Source: WRMS01 sp038562165 (GTDB lineage: Bacteria; Bacillota; Peptococcia; DRI-13; UBA5745). Taken from it: a stretch of DNA of 64,000 nt. The notes beneath the pieces are model-generated. The model had not been told where the DNA came from and did not search any database. It was given only the letters and a program-made list of their open reading frames with translations. A program made the translations under genes and the position numbers. How positions within the stretch are numbered: position 1 is the stretch's first letter; every line of letters starts with the position of its first letter. This document shows, one piece after another, positions 58,089-64,000 of the stretch. Location: positions 1 to 64,000 of the forward strand of contig JBCFAO010000005.1 in the NCBI GenBank assembly GCA_038562165.1, given 5' to 3'.

Positions 58089-59219
58089 TCAATCCAAATA
58101 ATCCTTTAATTTTCGGCTGCGGCTGGGATGTTTCAGCTTTCTCAAAGCCTTGGCTTCAATCTGCCGGATTCTCTCTCTGGTGACGCCAAACTCTTGGCCT
58201 ACTTCTTCTAAAGTCCTGGCCCTGCCGTCGTCTAAGCCAAAACGGAGCCGCAATACTTTTTCTTCTCTGGGAGCTAAGGTCTTGAGCACTTCCTCCAATT
58301 GCTCTTTCAAAAGCAGGAAGGAAGCAGCCTCCGCCGGCGCCGGGGCGTCGTCGTCTTCAATGAAATCTCCTAAATGGCTGTCCTCTTCTTCACCGATAGG
58401 CGTCTCCAAAGAAACGGGCTCTTGGGCAATTTTCTGGATCTCTCTGACTCTTTCCACGGGAATGTCCATTTCCGCGGCAATTTCCTCGGGGCTGGGGTCC
58501 CGGCCCAGCTCCTGCAAAAGCTGGCGGTTGACCCGGATTAATTTGTTGATGGTTTCTACCATATGAACAGGGATGCGGATAGTCCTGGCCTGATCGGCAA
58601 TGGCTCTGGTAATGGCCTGGCGAATCCACCAAGTAGCATAGGTGCTGAATTTAAAACCCTTGCGAAAATCAAATTTCTCAACGGCTTTAATAAGGCCCAA
58701 ATTGCCTTCCTGAATCAAATCCAGGAAAAGCATACCTCTGCCCACATAACGCTTGGCTATACTGACTACCAGGCGCAGGTTGGCCTCCACCAGCCTTTTT
58801 TTGGCGATTTCGTCCCCTTCCTCCATCCGCATAGCAAGAACTACTTCTTCTTCTGCCGACAGCAAAGGTACCCGGCCAATTTCTTTCAGGTACATTCTGA
58901 CAGGGTCGTCAATACCGATACCCTCGGGTACGCTCAGGTCGATGTCCACTTCCGCCTCTGCTGCTACAGCCTCATCTATATCCGCCTGATTATCCGGATC
59001 GTCAAGGGGCACCACATCCACAACCTCATCGGCCTGGATTTCGATGTTCAAATTGGCGAGCATCTCATACACTTCATCTATTTGCTCGGGCGTCATCTCA
59101 ATATTCTGCAGAGCGTCCATGATCTCTGCATAGGTCAGAATGCCGCGCTTTTTGCCTTTTTGAATCAGCTCCTTGACCCTATCTATGCGATTCTGCTCAG
59201 GATCTTTCTCATTTTTCAA
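58089..59219 (-). CDS. rpoD: RNA polymerase primary sigma factor SigA/RpoD
   Basis: Housekeeping sigma factor of 376 residues. Region 1.1-like N-terminus with Glu/Asp, region 2 (RLVEANLRLVVSIAKRYVGRGMLFLDLIQEGNLGLIKAVEKFD, FSTYATWWIRQAITRAIAD), region 3 (IRIPVHMVETINKLIR) and region 4 (REEKVLRLRFGLDDGRARTLEEVGQEFGVTRERIRQIEAKALRKL). The start is TTG with a strong GGGGGG-containing ribosome site. Downstream of dnaG as in the classical macromolecular-synthesis operon. Confidence 0.98.
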   Translation of the reverse strand: MKNEKDPEQNRIDRVKELIQKGKKRGILTYAEIMDALQNIEMTPEQIDEVYEMLANLNIEIQADEVVDVVPLDDPDNQADIDEAVAAEAEVDIDLSVPEGIGIDDPVRMYLKEIGRVPLLSAEEEVVLAMRMEEGDEIAKKRLVEANLRLVVSIAKRYVGRGMLFLDLIQEGNLGLIKAVEKFDFRKGFKFSTYATWWIRQAITRAIADQARTIRIPVHMVETINKLIRVNRQLLQELGRDPSPEEIAAEMDIPVERVREIQKIAQEPVSLETPIGEEEDSHLGDFIEDDDAPAPAEAASFLLLKEQLEEVLKTLAPREEKVLRLRFGLDDGRARTLEEVGQEFGVTRERIRQIEAKALRKLKHPSRSRKLKDYLD

Positions 59220-59236
59220 GTGGGTATTCCCCCCTC

Positions 59237-61036
59237 TCAGGGTTTTAATTTCTGCTTCTCTATGTTCAGTCCGGACAAGGCTATCATGATTTCTTTGGCG
59301 GCGCTGTTATCTCCGGACCTCTCTGCTGCCGCTAGTTTTGCCATTTTATCTTTGATTTGACGTTCTACTTTTTGGCGCCTTAACGTCAGCAGGCTGTCTT
59401 GAAATACCCTTTCCTCATCGCCGGGGGGGCTTTCTTGAAGCAATATCCCCGTCAGCCACTGGCGTTCCTCTTGACGGTCAATGAGGGCTACTAAGTCTTC
59501 CTCCTTCAACGTAACGTATCCGGCCATAACCAAAGCCGACAGGGTCTGGTAAAGGCTCCTTGCCTGGGGGTTGCCAAAGAGAGATGCTCCCCCTGCTTCT
59601 TCAATGGCCTCTTGCCTTCCAACGTCCCGCAAAAAACAGCGGATAATGATACCCTGGGCCAGCTCCTCCGAGCTTTGGCTCTTTAGCTCCGGTGACCGGG
59701 CCGGCGCCGTCTTGTCTTTCTTTTGGTCGCCGGTAAAATATCGCCGTACTTCGTCTTTAATGGCCGGTTCCGGAAAATGCAAGGTATCGGCCATCATCGT
59801 AATATAACCTTGACGGGCCACAGGACTCTTGATCTTGGCCAACTCCGGCAAAGAAGCTTGGATAATCGCTACTTTACCGGCCATCTCTTCTTTATCAAAT
59901 TTTTCCATATTTAGCTGAAATTTATACTCGAATAAGGAAAAAGCTTTTTCTGCCAGTTGAATAAAGGCTTCTTTTCCTTTAATCTTCAAAAAATCATCGG
60001 GATCTTTGCCTTCGGGAATCCGCATAACCCCTACCCGGCAGCCCTGTTGATCAAGAATATCCAGTCCCCTCAGGGTGGCTGCCTCCCCCGCACTATCGCC
60101 ATCATAACAAATCAGCGTGCGGTAGGTGTACCGGGTCAACAGCTTGGCTTGCTCCACCGTAAGGGAAGTTCCCAGGGAAGCCACTGCATTGGCTACACCT
60201 TGCTGGTGGGCAGCAATGACATCCATATAGCCTTCCATGATAATCACCTGGTCTTGCTGCCGGATGGCGTTCTTCGCCAGGGAAAGCCCATAGAGCCCTT
60301 TGCCTTTATGAAACAGGGGGGTCTCCTGGGAATTTAAGTATTTGGGCTGGCCTTCACCGATGATCCGGCCTCCAAAACCGATAACCTGATCCCGCTCATC
60401 CAGAATGGGAAACATCACCCGTCCCCTGAACTTGTCCACCAAGGTACCCCGGCTGGACTTAACGGAAAGTCCTAACAAAAGCAGTTCTTGCTCGCTTACG
60501 CCTTTGGCCCCAAGCTCTTTCGTCAAAAAATCCCATTGGTCGGGGGAGTAGCCTAAATGAAACTGATCGATAGTTTCTGAACTAAGTCCCCGCCGGGAAA
60601 AGTATTCCCGGCCGGGGGTACCGATCTTAGACTTTAATGCTTGCTCGTAAAGCTCCATGGCCCATTGGTTGATCTGGCGGAGCCGCTTGATCCTGGACTC
60701 CTGCTCCTTCTGAGCCGGTGTGCTTTCTTTCTCCGGCAAAGCAATACCATAGCGGAGGGCCAGCTTCTCCGCCGCTTCCTGAAAGGCCAGGCCTTCCTGC
60801 TCCATCAGGAAAGTAAAAACATTGCCTCCCTTGCCGCAGCCGAAACAGTGAAAAATCTGCTTTGCCGGCGATACTACAAAGGAGGGCGTCTTTTCTTGGT
60901 GGAAGGGACAAAGCCCCGTATAATTCTGGCCCTGTTTCTTCAGGGTGACGTAGCCGGCCACGATTTCCACAATATCCGCCTGCTGCCGCAAGCTTTCTAT
61001 TATATCCTCGGGAATGCGCCCGTTCACTACCTTCAC
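59237..61036 (-). CDS. dnaG: DNA primase DnaG
   Basis: Synthesises RNA primers for replication. CHC2 zinc finger (LCPFHQEKTPSF ... HCFGCGKGG), TOPRIM core (VIIMEGYMDVI, ICYDGDSAG, PEGKDPDDFL) and a C-terminal helicase-binding domain. 599 residues. The start at 61036 is GTG; the GTG at 61027 (VNGRIPED) is an alternative. The gene ends 17 bases before rpoD. Confidence 0.97.
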   Translation of the reverse strand: MKVVNGRIPEDIIESLRQQADIVEIVAGYVTLKKQGQNYTGLCPFHQEKTPSFVVSPAKQIFHCFGCGKGGNVFTFLMEQEGLAFQEAAEKLALRYGIALPEKESTPAQKEQESRIKRLRQINQWAMELYEQALKSKIGTPGREYFSRRGLSSETIDQFHLGYSPDQWDFLTKELGAKGVSEQELLLLGLSVKSSRGTLVDKFRGRVMFPILDERDQVIGFGGRIIGEGQPKYLNSQETPLFHKGKGLYGLSLAKNAIRQQDQVIIMEGYMDVIAAHQQGVANAVASLGTSLTVEQAKLLTRYTYRTLICYDGDSAGEAATLRGLDILDQQGCRVGVMRIPEGKDPDDFLKIKGKEAFIQLAEKAFSLFEYKFQLNMEKFDKEEMAGKVAIIQASLPELAKIKSPVARQGYITMMADTLHFPEPAIKDEVRRYFTGDQKKDKTAPARSPELKSQSSEELAQGIIIRCFLRDVGRQEAIEEAGGASLFGNPQARSLYQTLSALVMAGYVTLKEEDLVALIDRQEERQWLTGILLQESPPGDEERVFQDSLLTLRRQKVERQIKDKMAKLAAAERSGDNSAAKEIMIALSGLNIEKQKLKP

Positions 61037-61189
61037 CGCCTCAGTCGATTTCTACATTTCGATATCAATATGGGTTTTTCCTGCTATTTCACAAAGATTT
61101 AACAATCACGCTCGTCTGACTAAGGCGAAAAAACCCGTAAAATCCCTGCAAACGTTTATTTAATTCTTGAGGGTTTGCATAATTTCTGA

Positions 61190-61789
61190 TTAACGCTGGC
61201 GCAATTCCTGGGTGGCTTTAGCCACTTCATAGATCCTGCGGGCCATGGCAATCATGCTTTTTTCTGCGCCCTTATTGCCTTCAGCGGGATCGGTCAAGCC
61301 CACACCGCCGTGGCCGGTACCGACTTCCGGATGGGTATTGCCCACAATAGTCATGCCATAGACCAGCATAGCGTCCCGGACGGCCGACATGGCCTGCTCT
61401 TCGCCGCCGTACTCACTGTGACCTACAGCCATGGCGCCGCCCACGATATTGCACAGGGCGAATTGGGCCCGCAAATGTCTTAATTTATCAAAAAAGGCCT
61501 TGAGCTGAGCGCTCATGGTGCCGAAATAAACGGGAGTGCCAAAAATAATGCCGTCCGCCTTTTGCACCAGCTCCGAAACGTCTGCCATCGCCGTGCCCTC
61601 AAGGCAGATACCGGCACAAGGCTTGCTGCAGCTAGTACAAAAAGGGGTATCGCAAGTATCTAATGCTTCGCTGACATTAATAAATTTTGTCTCCGCACCC
61701 AGACGCGCCGCTTCCGCCAGGCCCAGATTCAACATATAAGCTGTATTACCCTTATTATTCGGACTACCGGAAATTCCCAAAATTAGCAT
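61190..61789 (-). CDS. flavodoxin-fold NAD(P)H-dependent FMN reductase-like protein
   Basis: Predicted 199-residue flavin reductase of the iron-sulfur-flavoprotein/WrbA-like group. LGISGSPNNKGNTAYML (phosphate-binding loop) and GTPVYFGTMSAQLKAFFDKL. A Cys motif CDTPFCTSCSKPCAGIC near residue 50 suggests a [4Fe-4S] cluster as in the ISF family. The ATG at 61789 is chosen over 61795 because AGGGGAGAG needs that spacing. No partner genes near by. Confidence 0.82.
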   Translation of the reverse strand: MLILGISGSPNNKGNTAYMLNLGLAEAARLGAETKFINVSEALDTCDTPFCTSCSKPCAGICLEGTAMADVSELVQKADGIIFGTPVYFGTMSAQLKAFFDKLRHLRAQFALCNIVGGAMAVGHSEYGGEEQAMSAVRDAMLVYGMTIVGNTHPEVGTGHGGVGLTDPAEGNKGAEKSMIAMARRIYEVAKATQELRQR

Positions 61790-61900
61790 GACCATCTCTC
61801 CCCTTTTTGAATTCTCTTAATGTAATTAGCTGTTGTCCCAAAAAATCCTGCTAAAAAAATAAAAAAGATACGTATTCATTTTAATGGTAAATGAAATCTG

Positions 61901-61937
61901 GAAAAAATGAAAAGCTGGGTGTCCGTTACGGACACCC
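61901..61937 (-). terminator. terminator-like hairpin after the CBS-ACT gene
   Basis: On the minus strand GGGTGTCCG-TAA-CGGACACCC forms a nine-base stem followed by AGCTTTTCATTTTTTCC. The T-run is interrupted, so efficiency is uncertain. Confidence 0.6.
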
Positions 61938-61984
61938 AACCGCTATTGTATGAAATCGCAGCTTTTTCCTGACCCTGATTTTGT

Positions 61985-62632
61985 TCAGACCGTTTCGTAG
62001 CTTACCCGGATGGCCATGGCCTCCAGCTCTTTGATGATGTTGTCGATATCCGCTTCCCGGCTAAAGCGCAATACCAGCTTGGCCAGATCCTTATCGTTGA
62101 CGTCGGCGGTAACGTGAGAAATATTGCCGCCGTTATTGCCGATAATAGTGGCCACCCGTCCCAATATGCCGGGGGGATTGCCTTGTATATAAGCCTGCAG
62201 GCGGTAGCCCGGCACTCTCAGGCCCATGATATCGATAAAAGCGTCAAAGATTGTGGTCTCCGTAATGATGCCCGCCAGCTTGCCGTTTTTCAATACGGGA
62301 ATGGCGCCGATTTTATGGTTGCGCATCAGCACCGCCGCTTCCTCCAGCAGTTCCTCGGCGTCGATGGTAACCAGCTTGCGCTTGGGCAGGATATCTCCTA
62401 CTTTGGTTTTCATCAGGATATAATTTAGTTCGTGGGCGCTTAAGCTGGTGGCCTGGGAGGGCATGGCCTTCTGCAGCTCTTTATCGGTGATGATGCCCAC
62501 TAATTTGCCTTCTTTATCCAGCACCGGCAGGCGCCGGAAGCGGTTGTCCTCCAATAGCTGGATGGCCTCAGTCACCGGCATATCCAGGGTAGCCGTCACC
62601 GGATGAGGCGTCATTCTTTCGCTTACCCGCAT
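61985..62632 (-). CDS. CBS-pair protein with ACT domain (AcuB-like)
   Basis: Predicted 215-residue protein with two CBS domains (1-60: VSERMTPHPVTATLDMPVTEAIQLL; 75-140: DILPKRKLVTIDAEELLEEAAVLM) and a C-terminal ACT domain (ILGRVATIIGNNGGNISHVTADV). CBS pairs bind adenine nucleotides; ACT domains bind amino acids. It is similar to AcuB of Bacillus. GGAGG before the ATG. Next to the livGF genes, it may sense branched amino acids; that link is inference. Confidence 0.86.
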   Translation of the reverse strand: MRVSERMTPHPVTATLDMPVTEAIQLLEDNRFRRLPVLDKEGKLVGIITDKELQKAMPSQATSLSAHELNYILMKTKVGDILPKRKLVTIDAEELLEEAAVLMRNHKIGAIPVLKNGKLAGIITETTIFDAFIDIMGLRVPGYRLQAYIQGNPPGILGRVATIIGNNGGNISHVTADVNDKDLAKLVLRFSREADIDNIIKELEAMAIRVSYETV

Positions 62633-62721
62633 AGACCATACCTCCTAAATAATGATACCGGATTAATATCCGGCTAAACTAGTACTCTGTAACCAGTCAA
62701 AGTGGTCCCAAAGTACTGGCA

Positions 62722-63426
62722 TCAACCGCCTAAATAGGCTTTCTTAACTTCCGCACTGGCGGCCAGCTCTGCCGCCGGGCCTTCCAAAGTGATTTTGCCT
62801 GTTTCCAGCACATAGGCGTAATCGGCAATGGACAAGGCCATATTGGCATTTTGCTCCACCAATAAGACGGTGATACCGGCCTGGTTCAGTTCTTTGATGA
62901 TGGCAAAAATCTCCCGTACCAATAGAGGGGCCAGACCCATGGAGGGCTCATCCAAAAGCAGCATTTTCGGGTTGGACATCATGCCCCTGCCGATGGCCAG
63001 CATCTGCTGCTCGCCGCCGCTTAAGGTGCCGGCCAACTGGCTCACCCGTTCTTCCAGCCGGGGGAACTTTTCAAAGACCCTTGCTTCCGTTTCTTTAAGC
63101 CAAGCTTTATCCTTTTGCAAAAATCCGCCCATTTCCAGATTTTCTTTGACGCTCATATCTGCAAAAACCCGCCGGCCCTCCGGCACATGGATCAGCCCCT
63201 GCTCCACAATCTGCCGGCAACTGGCCTCCTTGATGGACCGGCCGCCATAGGAAATTTCCCCTTCTCCGGACCGCAATATGCCGGAGATTGTCTTGAGAAT
63301 TGTACTTTTGCCGGCGCCGTTGGCGCCGATTAATGTCACAATGGATCCCTGATCTACTTTTAATGATATGCCTTTGATGGCATGGATAGCCCCGTAATAA
63401 ACATGAAGATCTTTAATCTCAAGCAT
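62722..63426 (-). CDS. livF: branched-chain amino acid ABC transporter ATP-binding protein LivF
   Basis: Predicted 234-residue ATPase: Walker A IGANGAGKSTILKTI, signature LSGGEQQMLAIGRGMM, Walker B LLLDEPSMGLAPLL, H-switch LLVEQN. Typical LivF. The ATG at 63426 has GAGGAGG upstream and overlaps the livG stop by eight bases. Powers the import of branched-chain amino acids together with LivG. Confidence 0.92.
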   Translation of the reverse strand: MLEIKDLHVYYGAIHAIKGISLKVDQGSIVTLIGANGAGKSTILKTISGILRSGEGEISYGGRSIKEASCRQIVEQGLIHVPEGRRVFADMSVKENLEMGGFLQKDKAWLKETEARVFEKFPRLEERVSQLAGTLSGGEQQMLAIGRGMMSNPKMLLLDEPSMGLAPLLVREIFAIIKELNQAGITVLLVEQNANMALSIADYAYVLETGKITLEGPAAELAASAEVKKAYLGG

Positions 63427-64000
63427 AGGATACCTCCTCGCCCAGATAAGCTTCAATGACCTTGGGATTGCTCTTGATTTCTTCAGGAACGCCCTGGGCG
63501 ATGATCCTGCCGTATTCCAGCACATAAATCCGCTGGCAGCAGCCCATAACCAAAGACATGTCATGTTCAATCAACAGTATGGTCAAATCGAATTTGTCCC
63601 GAATCTCCTGAATCAGCTCCATCAGCTCCGCCGTTTCCTGGGGATTCATGCCTGCCGCCGGCTCATCCAGCAGCAAAAACTTAGGCTTTGAGGCCAGGGC
63701 CCGGACGATCTCCAGGCGGCGCTGCTCACCGTAAGGCAGGCTTTTGGCAATTTCCTGCTTTTTGTGATCCAGATTGAAAATCTTCAGCAGGTCTTCGGCT
63801 TTTTGGGCCATGCTGCTTTCTTCCTGATAAAAGCCTCCCGCTCTGAGAATGGCTGAAGCCAAACCGTACTTAACGTGGCTGTGGTAAGCAATTCTCACAT
63901 TATCCAGCACCGTCAGATTGCCAAAAAGCCGGATATTCTGAAAGGTTCTGGCCAGACCCAGCCGGTTGATGGCTGAGGGCTTGCGGCCGGCTAAGTTTTC
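63419..64000 (-). CDS. livG: branched-chain amino acid ABC transporter ATP-binding protein LivG (3' part, runs off the right edge)
   Basis: The reading frame continues to the right edge of the window: codons 63911-64000 encode LGLARTFQNIRLFGNLTVLD, typical of LivG before the DNV motif. Visible are the signature YGEQRRLEIVRALASKP and Walker B LLLDEPAAGMNP. The N-terminal part including Walker A lies outside. Overlaps livF. Confidence 0.93.
   Translation of the reverse strand, partial: ENLAGRKPSAINRLGLARTFQNIRLFGNLTVLDNVRIAYHSHVKYGLASAILRAGGFYQEESSMAQKAEDLLKIFNLDHKKQEIAKSLPYGEQRRLEIVRALASKPKFLLLDEPAAGMNPQETAELMELIQEIRDKFDLTILLIEHDMSLVMGCCQRIYVLEYGRIIAQGVPEEIKSNPKVIEAYLGEEVSYA

Overview
The window looks like the chromosome of an anaerobic, spore-forming member of the Bacillota (Clostridia; possibly a Peptococcaceae-like lineage). 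Evidence: spoIVA with a sigma-E-type promoter, a long set of Gram-positive housekeeping genes with AGGAGG-type ribosome binding sites, many TTG/GTG starts, and no sign of plasmid or phage backbone. The genus is inferred from gene content only.

Layout. 1-4,130: 5' end of a group II intron sitting just behind a terminator, then an exported glucosaminidase, a lipoprotein and a GDSL-like hydrolase. 4,134-7,261: yraN, rnhB, rbgA, rplS. 7,262-20,054: an accessory block that separates rplS from trmD. It holds three copies of a type I toxin-antitoxin locus with very small holin-like toxins, an unknown nuclease-like protein, a TetR-controlled ABC exporter operon with its operators, a divergent LysR/malic enzyme pair and two acetyltransferases in a rearranged duplication. 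20,057-34,209: the core run (all minus strand) yceD-rpmF-plsX-acpP-rnc-smc-ftsY-mtaD ... ylxM-ffh-rpsP-khpA-rimM-trmD-RNA methyltransferase. 34,509-36,138: a complete IS1182-type element with a 9-bp target duplication. 36,222-46,066: a probable catabolic operon (anion transporter, phenylacetate-CoA-ligase-like enzyme, CoA transferase, three-subunit molybdenum hydroxylase, truncated ROK-like protein, LysR). 46,599-55,000: VanX-like dipeptidase, a cysteine-rich small protein, MarR-DegV, spoIVA, Crp-like regulator, a polytopic transporter-like protein. 54,262-57,856: a HAD-GtrA fusion, a UbiA-type prenyltransferase and a large membrane glycosyltransferase-like protein, probably a lipid-linked sugar pathway. 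57,943-61,036: tRNA(CAT), rpoD, dnaG. 61,190-64,000: flavodoxin-like reductase, CBS-ACT protein, livF and the 3' part of livG.

The items most worth a second look are: (i) three type I toxin-antitoxin loci, one intact with a nearly perfect hairpin over the toxin ribosome binding site and one that has lost its toxin but kept the antitoxin promoter; (ii) a dispersed intergenic repeat family (four loci) built from short units in opposing orientation, one of which was the target of the IS; (iii) the molybdenum hydroxylase/CoA-ligase operon with no obvious known substrate; (iv) the UbiA/HAD-GtrA/glycosyltransferase set; (v) a 238-residue protein with about 35 cysteines.
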